A stretch of DNA of 64,000 nt, taken from contig CM056743.1 in NCBI GenBank assembly GCA_029851415.1, positions 92,726,501 to 92,790,500 of the forward strand, given 5' to 3'. Shown one piece after another: positions 10,258 to 20,768 of this stretch. This DNA comes from Eretmocerus hayati. Lineage: Eukaryota; Arthropoda; Insecta; Hymenoptera; Aphelinidae. The notes under the pieces are model-generated. The model did no database searches. It was not told the origin of the DNA and saw nothing but the letters and a program-made list of their open reading frames with translations. Position 1 is the first letter of the stretch. Each line of letters begins with the position of its first letter. Position numbers and translations under genes: made by a program.

Positions 10258-12338
10258 AAACAATAGTTATTTCTTTACTTAACATCATTATCATACATAC
10301 AAATTCATGTTCATTACATATTCTCCCCCACGAGTCTATAATCATCATATGCAAGAGACTTGATACCGTCTTCTAGACAAACTCTCTTATCATCAAAAGG
10401 ACTTATGAAAACTTTTTTCCCCTAAACCGAGAAGACAATGTGTTTGACACTTCTAATACTTCTTTCTGTTCACCCGATAAAATTTCTTGATTAAGTAAAC
10501 AATTCTTATAGTCTTGGAAAGTAATTCGATTTTTTATTTGCACTCGACTCACACCTTTTGCACATTTTTTCTCTAGAGTGCCTGCCTCTGTTTGGAGCAA
10601 GAGACTATATGATTTTGGTCTTAAAAAACCGGCCTCTCTAATGATGGATGTGGGACATTCATCTGACATAATTCCTGGAACATTTTCATTCAAATCAATT
10701 GGAATGTTATATTTATCGTTTGGTGGATATACTGAGGTGTCAAAGTGTGAATGACAGTCTCTTTTAATCATATTCTTATAGAAATCAAAAGAAAAACTGT
10801 ATAGTAGTCCATCGGTCTCTACGTATAACAACTTACTCTGATCACCCGGAAAGTTCTTCATTACATGGTCATAGTGAAAATCATATGGTGTGATTTTTGA
10901 TGGGTTTAAGATAGAAAAACCAACGTATACCGGTTTACCGATTTCTATTCGAGTTTTCGCCATTTCCACAGCAAAGAGATTGTCACTAAAGATAACCATA
11001 CGCTTAAAGTGGTCTGAGGCTGCAAGTGCTGAAGCACTATGACGTCCGTCCCACTTACTGATTAGTTTAACGTCAACACGTTTCCACATATTTTCAATAC
11101 ATGTTCCGAAGATGCTGTTATTCATCATCTTGTATAGGTTCTTATCATAGTCACTGGTAGACACCTGTCTAAAACGAGTGTTCAGATTGATGTAAGGCGC
11201 TAGCCAGGCACTCTGTTCAAATTTCAGAATTCTTGAAATTTTGGTTAATATTAAACCATTCGCTAAACATTGCTTTAGATATCTATAATGAATGATATAA
11301 TCTTTTTTGTCATATAACGTTGTCATTAACTCATAATTTTTATGTGTGGCACCAGGGGGAATCATCTTCTCAGGTGCAAATGGTAAATCAGAATGATATT
11401 CATGAATACTCGCTGGATATTCTAAATCGACCATGAGTATGTAGCCAACGTTTGAATCATCAGGAATTCTTTTTACGTCAAAATTTAGGTCTTGAACCCA
11501 TTCAAGATTCTTTACTGGTAGCGGCTGTTGCATTGCAAAGTCATATAAATTGTTGACGTTAAAATGACCAATGAATTTTTGCTCCTTGGAGCTATCAAAA
11601 TCAGGCATGTATTGATTATTTGATTCTGCGTAGTGCCTAACAGCACAACATATACCACCGCTCACACCTTGTTCTAAGAATAACAACATTGTTGGACATT
11701 TTATGATTTCTAATACAATTTGAGTGTGTAATAACATACACTCCCAGGTGAAGCTTGGGAGTGTGAAGAAATGAGCAGGGTCTAGTCTATAACTCTTCAT
11801 AGAACTTGAACGAAAATTCTGAAAAATATCAGCAACCAGTAGAATATCGCATATCATGCAGAGCAGAGCATACTCGCCCAAGTTTTTGATCTCAAACATG
11901 TTCCAAACTTGTTTAACATGGTTGTAATCAAATTCAGAGATCGAAGTCTCTGTTAATATATTATAAAATTTATCTCTAGATGGTATCCGTGTTTCACCAA
12001 GTTTCTCCATACTATCAACATAGTCATATGGAAAACTGCCTTCACGAGTCAACAAATTGAAAATCTCTGCTTGATCCAGCCCCGTTCGCTGTGCGATCGA
12101 TTGAATTCGCTCTCTGAATTGCAAGTAGAGAATAGTCTTCTGGTTATTCGGTAAGAGGCTAGCAAGGTGATCCAGACCTGTGTTCAGAAATTTTAGGGAA
12201 TCAATGAAACGGAGCTGGATCCGTGAGTTTTTAATGTATTTCGTGAAGGAGATACGATTTCCAGTATTTTGAGGGATCATAGATATCTCACCCTCGATTG
12301 CATTCGCTATGTCAGTAATGTTGAAATGTGCATTATAC

Positions 12339-12405
12339 CTGTTGAAAGAGAAAAAAAAGAGATGATTCATGGTGTGTTGAAGGAATTCAAATAGTTGAAA
12401 CTCAC
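12339..12405 (-). other. Spliceosomal intron (67 bp) in the polymerase gene
   Basis: The minus strand begins GTGAGT at 12405 and ends in a pyrimidine-rich stretch TTTTTTTCTCTTTCAACAG at 12339. Removing it joins the HNH-like segment to the polymerase domain in frame, where the two flanking open frames otherwise stop and restart. Confidence 0.8.
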
Positions 12406-12629
12406 CGAGGAAGGTTGTGGTATATAATTGGAATGATGAATGATTTGCGATATGCTAGATCACATGATCGATGTGCTGAAGACCTTGGTCTGCCTGTGTG
12501 GTGGTCGTGGTCAATTACAGGAACGTCTTCTGGACCAAACTCCTTCTCACATATATGACATGCTGTAACTCGTTGAAAGCGCACTTGTTTCTCATCAGTC
12601 AAATTGAGTGGGATGGGGTTTGACAACTC

Positions 12630-12705
12630 CTGGAAAATACACATGGAAATGTAAATTCAAATAGAACCATGAGAAATATTCTAGTTTTTTATTTTTATTA
12701 CTCAC
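12630..12705 (-). other. Spliceosomal intron (76 bp) in the polymerase gene
   Basis: The minus strand starts GTGAGT at 12705 and ends TGTGTATTTTCCAG at 12630, phase 0. Removal connects the exonuclease half with the HNH-like segment without changing frame. Donor sequence and length match the second intron. Confidence 0.8.
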
Positions 12706-14280
12706 TTGTTCCACTTCTTGTGCAATTTTTTCAAGTTCCAGGGCAAACCATCTCGAAACATCAGTTCCAACGTGATGAGCGTGCACAGACTTCTCAGATT
12801 TATATTTATTTAAATAAAAATATCCTACGAAGGATGGAATATGCCTTTGATAGGCATTTTGAGACAATTTAACGTTGGCTAATTTGTTTACTTTAACATC
12901 ATTTGAATTTTCGAAATACTCTGAATCCGTTTCGGTTAAATAAGATTCAAAATCTGAATAAATCACACGAGGAATCTCTAACATCTTATGATAATTAGTA
13001 AATTTCACAACATCTTCCTTTGGGGAAGTGACAACAGACTGATCTTTATTTTTTAAACATAATTCTTTATGTGCATTAAGTTTCTCATCCGTGTAGAAAT
13101 AATGAAGACATTTTCGACATATGAAAACACGATTTCTGATGGTTGGTACCAACAATTTGGATAAGTCCTTGACATATTGATAGTGATTATCAAGTAGGAC
13201 CAAATCAATATGATTCGTTTGCTCAGCTTTCGTTATATACAGAGGATAAAAATTCCTTTCAGAGTGGTCGACTCTATACACATTTACACTGTAACCCTTG
13301 TTCTGCTTCTCAAATTTTGGAATAGATTTGATTTGAACTGGGAAGCTCATCTTTGAGAGATTGAAATGTAAATCAGGACCTGGATATGCGTTTTTCAAAT
13401 GTTCAATTTTTGAAACTCTTATCAATGAGGCAATAAGGGCATACTTGAAACAGTCTTCAGAATCAGTTTGGAAGTTGATAATAGCACCCCGCTGGAGAAT
13501 CCATTTGGGTACATGTGCTGTTGACGATCCATGTATAGGATTATGTTTGATTATATTAATTTTTAAATTTAGAATTTCAGAGAGGGTCCAACCACTACCC
13601 TCACCTTCATGTTCAGATATTTGATTGACAATATCTTGGAAAGAAGTGGTATACCACTTTCTCACATTATCAGATGAAGCCAAACTCTTATAATGAGTTT
13701 GGAAATATTTGATATCTGATGAGGAATTAAGCAGCTCAAATTGAGCTGCTAATATTAAATTGACTTTGATTTTCTTCAGTTGTTTCCTTGTTAATCTAAT
13801 GAATTTCAAGACTTTTAATTCTGCAGCTCTCAAGAATTCATTGATATTCTTATAACTAATATTTGCTACCATTCCAGTTCAAATACGTTTCTGGAATGCA
13901 CTTTGGCTTTCGAAAAATATTGATTTATCAAAATCATTCTTTTCACGTTTTGAATATCTTAGAGATAATGTCTCCCTGCAAGACTGACATCTATCTAAAT
14001 AGTTCTCTAATCTCGCTTTGATTCCAGTGGACTTTACATTCAATTCAGGAGAATATAAATAATTGAGAATCATGGTTTCTAACTTTTCAAAATTCCTTAC
14101 AAGTCTTGGATATCGTGATGGGTTTGCAAAATCTTTTCTTTCAATATAATTGAATCGTGCTATGAGAGCTTCATAATTCAATTTTATTATATCTACTAAA
14201 TTCATCGTTTCGCGAATCTTATACATTTCTGAATCAAACATCTTAGGATCATACATCTTAGGATTGTATATATGAGACAT

Positions 14281-15005
14281 TGCGCTTACCCAAGCAGTCT
14301 GTGTACGTCGGTGATCACGGTGGAATTTCGACTGGAATCAGTTTCCATCCACATATCCATATGTTTCACATGGTATTGACTTGAAACTATGTGAGAATGT
14401 TGGGGGTTAAAAAAAGATCGTGACTGATACAAGACTGGGAGTCAGACCTTAATGGTGAATATTTCTATGTAAGATACACAGAATGTATCCCATAATAAAC
14501 TACGGATTTCACATTGAGCGAAAGTGAATGTTGTAAGTTTGAAGTTGTAAGCGATTGAAACAGTTTAGGGGATCCAAAGCGTTCCTTGACACTTGGTTTG
14601 GAATGAAAAAAAGAAAAATACGTAGACAAGTTGATGATGTGAGTTAAGACTTGATAGCAATATGCAATCAATTTTGGAAACAGAGAGTGTATGTGATGAA
14701 TTTGAAGTTGTACACGATTGGAATCTTAAGGAAATCAAAAGCCTTACTTGACACCTGATTTATGGTGCGAGCTAGAGTGTAAAATCGAATACATGGAAGA
14801 AGAGTTGCACTGTGTGAATTAGAAAAAACCCGATCTGAAGTATACATGATTTACAATGAGACGAAGTATAAGTATAAAACTTATTTCGAAAAAATCTCCC
14901 TAGGAAGCACAAGAGATTGTAAAAATGGATAGAGTAGTTCTACACTGAACTTTCTGGATATGTAAGAGCTTCAAACTCTACACTCAGTCAGTCAGTCTAA
15001 CGACC
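14281..15005. promoter_or_regulatory. Divergent intergenic region between polymerase and OB-like gene
   Basis: 725 bp without coding signal. On the plus side an initiator-like TCAGTCAGTCAGTC (14984-14997) lies about 27 bp after a weak TATA-like GATATGTAA (14957-14965) and just before ATG 15006. Two diverged copies of a segment (TTGAAGTTGTAAGCGATTGAA near 14538; TTGAAGTTGTACACGATTGG near 14701) suggest a local duplication. The minus-strand promoter of the polymerase must also lie here; I see no clear TATA for it. Confidence 0.4.
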
Positions 15006-15515
15006 ATGGCGTGTTTCGAACGCTTTAACAAATATGAGGATATTGAGGAGACATTCAACACTAAAAGAATGACGGACCTCAGGATTGGTAATCAGTTCAA
15101 AATTATATCTGCAAAAAGTATTAACACCCAATACGGAGACGCAATAGTATTCAGTCTCAAAAATCCGGAAAATTCCGAGAATTTTGATTTGTTTGCCCCC
15201 AAAGGGGGCAAACATTTTGATTCGTGAGGACCTCGAAGAAAATCTAAAGGAACTGAACACAGGGAATATATGCGTATCTACCGTGTTAGACGACGATGAT
15301 AAAAGGAGACTCAAATCCAAGAACGGTGAAACAACTACTAAAAACGCATTATAGAGAGCGATACCGACGACGAGGACGAAGAGTTGAAACAGGATCCAGA
15401 TGAGGAAGAGAACGAGGAGGAGGAAGAGGAAACTCCACCTAAAAACGAAACAAAACGACAAAAGAAGGGGAAAAATGCAGTTGCAACCACCACCCGACCC
15501 GAGCGTCGGGGATAA
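15006..15515 (+). pseudogene. Small OB-fold-like protein with acidic tail (Polinton), broken
   Basis: The frame from ATG 15006 begins MACFERFNKYEDIEE and contains MTDLRIGNQFKIISAKSINT followed by YGDAIVFSL. That arrangement is typical of a short single-domain protein seen in insect Polintons, perhaps a DNA-binding OB fold. It stops at 15225-15227. Continuation in another frame, EDLEENLKELNTG, ends at TAG 15352-15354, and an acidic segment (EEENEEEEEE) in a third frame ends at TAA 15513-15515. I read this as one gene with two frame changes, one near the C/G runs at about 15198-15210. Role in replication is inferred only from neighbours. Confidence 0.45.
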
Positions 15516-15762
15516 TACAATCAGCTCAACAGTATGGGAGTGGTATGGGTATGGAGACCCATACGATTTAGGAGAGGAGGTGCATGAGTGGAGTCCAATC
15601 CAGGATAACACCATCGATTGCAGTTATAGGCCGATGACTCCTGAGTGTATTGAAATCGATAATGTACTACAGAGCAATAATCCTGTTCCTCAAGAAGAAT
15701 CACTCCCCAGCTATTATGAACATGTTGAGGTTGACACTAAATCTGAAATTGCTGAGATGTGA
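15475..15762 (+). CDS. Hypothetical 95-codon ORF of the Polinton relic
   Basis: From ATG 15475-15477 the protein is acidic and Pro/Tyr-rich, with PPPDPSVGDN near the start, WEWYGYGDPYDLGEEVHEW, and ESLPSYYEHVEV near the end. It overlaps the acidic tail of the preceding broken gene in a different frame. I recognise no family. It could be a separate small gene or a displaced C-terminal part of the same ancestral gene. An AATAAA lies at about 16001. Confidence 0.35.
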   Translation: MQLQPPPDPSVGDNTISSTVWEWYGYGDPYDLGEEVHEWSPIQDNTIDCSYRPMTPECIEIDNVLQSNNPVPQEESLPSYYEHVEVDTKSEIAEM

Positions 15763-16655
15763 GATGGTGAGAAGGAAAAAGAAGGAAAAAAATGTGTGAA
15801 AAGAAAAAACCTCTTGAAAGATACCCATGTTGATTTTCTTATTCCAGGTATCTTGATTTATAACAACAACAACAACAACAAATACCAACAGGGAGAGGAT
15901 TACAACAGTCTGGAGGGCTTACAAGAGTTACACCTGTAATAGTGAATATATTCCCATCTCGATGAAAGAGAGATGTATCAATGTATTGAAAGAAATATGA
16001 ATAAAAAAGGTTATGGTTCAGAAGTTTGTTGTTATCATCATTGTTCAAAGAGAACCTCTTCTATCTCACCAAAGAAAAATGAAGAAAATCTCTTTCAAAA
16101 TGAAATCATGAGAAGGTTTACATGAACTAGTTGAACCAATTCAATAATAGATTCTAAAAAAAAAAAAAATTATATCTCAGAGATGTTATCGACTCATGGA
16201 TCAGAATTTCATACTCCAGGAATTGAATCCGTTGAGCCCCCCCCCCCTCCCCCAATCACATATAACAGAGTAAAGCATTGCAATGAAAACTTACGGAGAA
16301 ACTGCAAAAGAATCTGATAGTAATGATTTGTTGGGCTGTGAAACCACTAAATCCAGTCAACCAGCAGAATGCCATGTAAGTAGTCAATCCGGCCGCCCAG
16401 ATGAATGCCGTGAAAGCAATTTGATTGATTACCAAATCCAACCATTTGGTATAAAACTGCAATACTGTAAACTGGATATCTTACACAATACTAAGAGAAC
16501 AATATTCCCACAAAAATGATTCACTTGACCGCGAATAATCCTATAATGAGTACTGTAGTGAAAGATATCGAGCACAGGTGAACGCTAAGGAAGAGCAAAC
16601 TCGAGAAACTGAGACATTGTCAACAGCAGAATCTCTCGCGAGATGAGAGGGAGAG
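15763..16655. other. Polinton flank: simple repeats, no firm gene
   Basis: Contains (AAC)n at 15862-15882, A14 at 16156-16169 and a C-run at 16237-16253. No integrase, terminal inverted repeat or target duplication of the Polinton is recognisable, so its right boundary is unknown. Confidence 0.5.
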
Positions 16656-16857
16656 AGAGATTGATTGATTGATTGATTTCAATTTATCAGCCCGGGGACA
16701 ATGAGTCCCATGGGGCAAAACGAAACTTGATGGATACATAATTTTACAAACTTGAGATGAACAAATATAGCGCTCAAATTGTTCGTGTGAACAGAACTTA
16801 ACTCATTTAATGCTAGTGGTAGGTACTTTATCCCAAAAACAGTGGTATGAAAATATC
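16655..16857 (-). mobile_element. LINE 3' terminal fragment with (AATC)n tail
   Basis: On the minus strand the sequence ends in GGGCTGATAAATTG followed by repeated AATC (plus strand GATT repeats at 16661-16678). That layout, a short 3' UTR ending in a tetranucleotide repeat, is usual for CR1/L2-like LINEs. No coding sequence remains. It is cut at its 5' side by the inverted end of the 8.3 kb block. Confidence 0.4.
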
Positions 16858-16865
16858 TATACGTA

Positions 16866-17690
16866 TTAGGGTGGTCCTCATTTCCCAAGTTTCACAGATC
16901 CTTTTTCCCCCCTCTGGATACCTTCTTTGAGCCGAAAAAACATGGAGAAAATTTCCTCCGAGCCCCTAGAGAGTGATTCGATAGTGCCTCAAAGAGCATC
17001 TTGCTTTGAAATTCAAGTAAAGAATAACGCTTTTTGTGATTTTTCTGTCCCTATGTTCGAGCTCTTGAAACATAGTGTTTCTTCGCGAATATAAAAGTAG
17101 AGATACATGTTTTCACGTAAAATATGATGCTGAATCGAATTATATCGTGACATTTGAACTAGGATGCTACCCAATACTCGTAAATTGCGTTTTCAGACGC
17201 GGAAAACATTTTTAGCGCGTCTTTTTCATCTCATTCCAGTGTCTCAGGCGTCACTTACTCCATCAAGATTAATCTAAACCACCTATTTCCATGTAGAAGA
17301 AGACGCTGAATTGGAATCCATCGTTATTTCCTGAGTATAATGTCGCCTAACGTGAGAAAAATGCGTTTTTCCACCGAGGAAGTACCTTAAGCGAGTCTTT
17401 CACGCCCGAATCGAGTGTCTCAGGCGTCACTCACTCTTTCGGGATCAATACGAACGACCTAATTCCATGTAAAAAAACACGCTGGATTGGAATCCATCCT
17501 CAACTACCAGGTATGATGTCGCCTAACGTGAGAAAAATGTGTTTTTCCACCAAGGAAGCACCCTAAGCTCATCTTTCACGCGGGAATCGAGTGTCTCAGG
17601 CGTCACTTACTCTCTCGAGATTGATCTAAACGACTTGATTTCATGTGAAAAATCACGCTGAATCGAAATTACAATAATTAAGCCGCGGGC
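16866..17690 (+). repeat. Left inverted end: unique end plus 175-bp satellite monomers
   Basis: After a unique 350-bp segment, the landmark GTGTCTCAGGCGTCAC recurs at about 17239, 17417 and 17590, spacing 173-178 bp. Each monomer also has an ACGCTGRATTGGAATCCATC box and a GTCGCCTAACGTGAGAAAAATG box. The same family in opposite orientation fills 23258-25195. Confidence 0.8.
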
Positions 17691-18400
17691 AAAATCCCGT
17701 CCGTCCGGATCCCCTCGAGCAGGGCTGCCAACGTAAAATCGTAAGCAGGGTTGCCAACTTGACGGAAAAAAATATGAGTTGGTATTTTGAGAGCGACAAT
17801 AGCCCTTATGTGTCGCGAGTGTCTAAGTACTTACTATCTAAGATCATCTAAGATCATCTATGATCATCTTAAAGTTATCTTTTGATTATCTTTTTATCTT
17901 ATTGTTATCTTTTGATTATCTTTTTATCTTTTGGTTATCTTATGATTATTTTTAAGTTATTTAGTCGTTTTTTGATTATTTCTACTTTGCTTTTTCGGTT
18001 GTTTTTCCTTTTTCGAGTGATTTTTTGATACACTTTCATTTCTTTGGTGTTTAATACAATTGTTTAATAGAAAAATCAATCACTCCAATTTAATATTGGA
18101 GTGATTCATTTTTTATGTACTATGTAATTTTTTAGAGATGGTATTACTCAATCGTTGTTTAATTTACATGATTTTTTCTGAAACACTTGAGTGATTTACC
18201 ATGAAAAAGTTGGTTATTGAATATCTTTTCAATTATGCATTGGGTACTCCTTAGAAGATTTGATAATTATTTAGAGAGATTTTATTAATGAATTTGAATG
18301 AATAAATTTCTCCTGTTGCATCATGGAAATTGTTAGATTTTTTGTTATATTGATTTGAGTGTCTTATCATGTTGTGTGTGAAGTGTTGATGGATTAGTTT
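17691..18400. other. AT-rich spacer with transposon-end-like and ATC repeats
   Basis: CAGGGCTGCCAAC (17720) and CAGGGTTGCCAAC (17746) are adjacent copies of a motif found at ends of many DNA transposons. 17830-17960 is a run of GATCATCT/GTTATCTTTT units, repeated in the same orientation at about 20840-20960. No gene is visible. Confidence 0.5.
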
Positions 18401-18670
18401 TGGATTTTTCGCTTCGGTCGCTCTCAGCGGAGTTAATAACTCTTGAGCCATGGCCTAGGCGAGATACCGCAACGTTATCATCAGTGTAAAGTGGGTGTTT
18501 CAATAGTGCTATGTGTGATTAGTTGATTGCATTAAAGCCTATATATGTGATGAGTGTGGTGTTGATGAGTTTGTATTGGATTTTTCGCTTCGGTCGCTCT
18601 CAGCGGAGTTAATCACTCTTGAGCCATGGCCTAGGCGAGTCACCGCAACGTTCTCATCAGTGTGAATTGG
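18401..18670. repeat. Tandem duplication, 176-bp offset
   Basis: A core of about 90 bp starting TGGATTTTTCGCTTCGGTCG and containing GAGCCATGGCCTAGGCGAG occurs at 18401 and 18577 with few differences; the remainder of each unit is diverged. The conserved core against diverged flanks is unusual for simple tandem duplication. No coding frame spans it. Confidence 0.75.
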
Positions 18671-19489
18671 AGTGTTTTAATTATGATTGATGTGATTTTT
18701 GGTTTGTTTTGAATCATCAATGGTGTTGTATGAGAGACTGTTAGTGTTCTTCAGTGTAGAATCCATTTTGCAACAATAGTTATTAAAAAGTTTATCATTA
18801 TCTCTTATTCTATTTTGGTGAGAGTATTGAAAAAAAGGAAAACTTTGATCTCTGATGACGATTTTAATTGATTGCAAAATCTTCTAAAAGTTATTATCAG
18901 GAGAATCTCTTCTCTATTTTGTTCAATTATTGCATGATGGATAATGCAGTCAGAGTATGTGCGTTCGTAGCCCAGAATTTCACGATTCCAAGAGAATGTA
19001 CAAATCCATGGATGAGTCATTTACTAACAGGGGACCTTCAAGGGTTCTGTGTAGAATGACTCAGATATGTAGGGATTCAATTGGGGGGAAATTCTTTGAG
19101 GGGATCCGTCAGTCAGCTAATAAGAACACCGAGTCCTTGACATTACCTCTGCACTTTCGTGAGGCACCCTACCGCAGGCGATAGTCAAGTACTAGATTCT
19201 TCGTATGTGGATGTCAAGTCGATTGATTATTAGGAAAAGTTCTACTATGACGCAAGATTATCATTATTGAAAATTCTGTCCTATTGTCATGGTCTTGATT
19301 CTAAATTGAGTGTAATTTTGCAATCAATTAAAATGGTCGTAATTTGAATATGAATGAATTAAATTTTGTCAAACCTTAGCAAAAATCATTTTATAGTCCT
19401 TTTCAAGTGACTTAAAATTATTCGAAAGTTTATTCTAACTAAACCTATGAAATGAATGGAGACGAGAGAGGAGAGACGGGCAAAAGTCC
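18671..19489. other. No gene recognised
   Basis: Several frames of 60-75 codons lie on both strands around 18800-19190, none with motifs. The 3' end of the candidate gene on the minus strand is placed at its right border. Confidence 0.45.
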
Positions 19490-19503
19490 CGTCTCTGTCG
19501 AAT

Positions 19504-19509
19504 TTTATT
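19504..19509 (-). terminator. Poly(A) signal of the candidate spliced gene
   Basis: AATAAA on the minus strand, 181 bp downstream of the inferred stop codon. Confidence 0.4.
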
Positions 19510-19689
19510 GGATTATTCAATATACATACATTTCTTTACAATTTTCATGAAGTTTTTATAATTTTTCACAAATAGTATAAGAATCTTACATTATCATTCA
19601 GAACACTAAATAATCTTCAATGATTTGGAATCACCTGGACTACGTATTTCCTGTTGAGAATCTCCTGATGACTGAGATTGTCCAATGGG

Positions 19690-19810
19690 TTAGCGGTAAA
19701 TACACTTTCTCTCGGCCTCGGTGGTGCTGTAGAATGAACAATCATTAAAGCGTATTATTTTTCTACTATAAAACAATTGAAGACGTTTGTGTGTATATGT
19801 GTATATATGG

Positions 19811-19842
<32 letters not shown>

Positions 19843-19844
19843 AG

Positions 19845-19889
<45 letters not shown>

Positions 19890-20310
19890 AATAGAATTAT
19901 GAGGGAGGTGTTGTGTATAGGTATTGAATGTTGAAATTAACTGTGTATGTGCGTGTATGAGTGGGTGGGTGAGTGAGTGTGTGTGTGTTGAAAGATTTAT
20001 TATAGGCCTATTAATTGATAAAATTATAGATTATATTAATAATCATTGATCATTCAAAAGATCATTCTATTATTTACCAGTGCAGCCTTTGAATATGACC
20101 CTTGACTGTTCCAGTGGCAAAGTCATTTTTCTTTAACATCTGAATGATCAGCTGCAATCGGATGTTGGACTGATCTATTGGCTGAAAATAGTTAAATGGA
20201 AGTTATATTATTGTTCATAGACCAACTGAATTTGTTTATGTGTTAGTGAATTGTGTGGTAGGTATATTTATCTGTGAGTGAATGAGCGTGAATGTATGTG
20301 AGTGAGTTCG

Positions 20311-20357
<47 letters not shown>

Positions 20358-20705
20358 CTGTGGATTCATATGAGTGAGTGTATCGAACATTTTATGCATA
20401 TTGATTAATATTAATTGATCAATTAATTATTGATTGAGTGATCAATAAAGACTCACCATTGCAGCCTCCTATGATGCTCCGGGAATTTCCGAATGATGAT
20501 GAGTTGAGACTGGAGTTGAGATTGCTCCATACTGTTGGATGCTACAACTTGAATGAAAAATTATATAATTATTGAAGTTATATGTTTAAATGTTTGTGAA
20601 TTCAATTGTTTAGATGGAATTACTCACCTGTGATAGACTTCGATTGATCCCGTATCTCCTGGAGGTTGGCTTCCGAAGTGACTCCTCGATCATCAGGAGC
20701 GGCAT
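19690..20705 (-). CDS. Candidate spliced gene, unknown 72-residue product
   Basis: A minus-strand transcription unit inferred from signals. TATATAAAA lies at 20766-20758 and an initiator CCAGTCT has its A at 20737. Exon 1 runs to the donor GTGAGT at 20627. An optional exon lies at 20547-20457, exon 3 at 20181-20078 (donor GTAAAT), and exon 4 starts at 19726. All have AG acceptors; that before exon 3 is TATTTTCAG. Using exons 1, 3 and 4, the first ATG (20703-20705) stays open for 72 codons and stops at TAA 19690-19692. The start reads MPLLMIEESLRKPTSRRYG; exon 3 gives a Gln/Leu-rich amphipathic stretch (SNIRLQLIIQMLKKNDF). Including the optional exon stops the frame after one codon. I recognise no family. 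A non-coding or chance structure is possible. Confidence 0.35.
19811..19888. repeat. (GT)n microsatellite
   Basis: A GT run with one interruption (CGAGTAGA at about 19838). It lies in the last intron of the candidate spliced gene. Confidence 0.95.
20315..20355. repeat. (GT)n microsatellite
   Basis: An uninterrupted GT run of about 20 units between the optional exon and exon 3 of the candidate spliced gene. Confidence 0.95.
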
Positions 20706-20736
20706 TGACTTCACCCCACGATGGGTTAAGACAGAC

Positions 20737-20766
20737 TGGCCCTACTCGCCGCTTCAGTTTTATATA
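20737..20766 (-). promoter_or_regulatory. Core promoter of the candidate spliced gene
   Basis: TATATAAAA at 20766-20758 and an arthropod-type initiator CCAGTCT with its A at 20737, 29 bp apart. This spacing is what a polymerase II core promoter requires. Confidence 0.5.
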
Positions 20767-20768
20767 TA

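Larger units (their letters stand above)
10314..14280 (-). pseudogene. POLB: Protein-primed family B DNA polymerase of a Polinton, with two introns
   Basis: The gene runs from ATG 14278-14280 to TAA at 10314-10316 and would be about 1,270 codons, normal for the family. In order: an N-terminal helical part; a zinc-finger-like CRKCLHYF..HKELC (about 13120-13060); exonuclease motif YSDFES (about 12957-12943); an HNH-like zinc segment CHICEKEF..DHDHHTGR; and the polymerase domain from 12338 down. That domain includes MMNNSIFG (motif B type) and PYDFHYDHVMKNF. Breaks: an in-frame TGA at 13879-13881, and a frame change in an A-run near 10410 just before the last 30 codons. Where motif A should carry its metal-binding Asp I read Asn (HFNVNNLYDFAM), and motif C reads YVETDGL. 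The copy is almost certainly inactive. Confidence 0.85.

Noticed and set aside
16256..16462. Hydrophobic minus-strand frame (WLDLVINQIAFTAFIWAAG) with possible splice signals around it
   Set aside because: It has no ATG and no recognised family, and a competing frame exists on the other strand. The splice-like sites are weak. It could be an exon, but I cannot support it.
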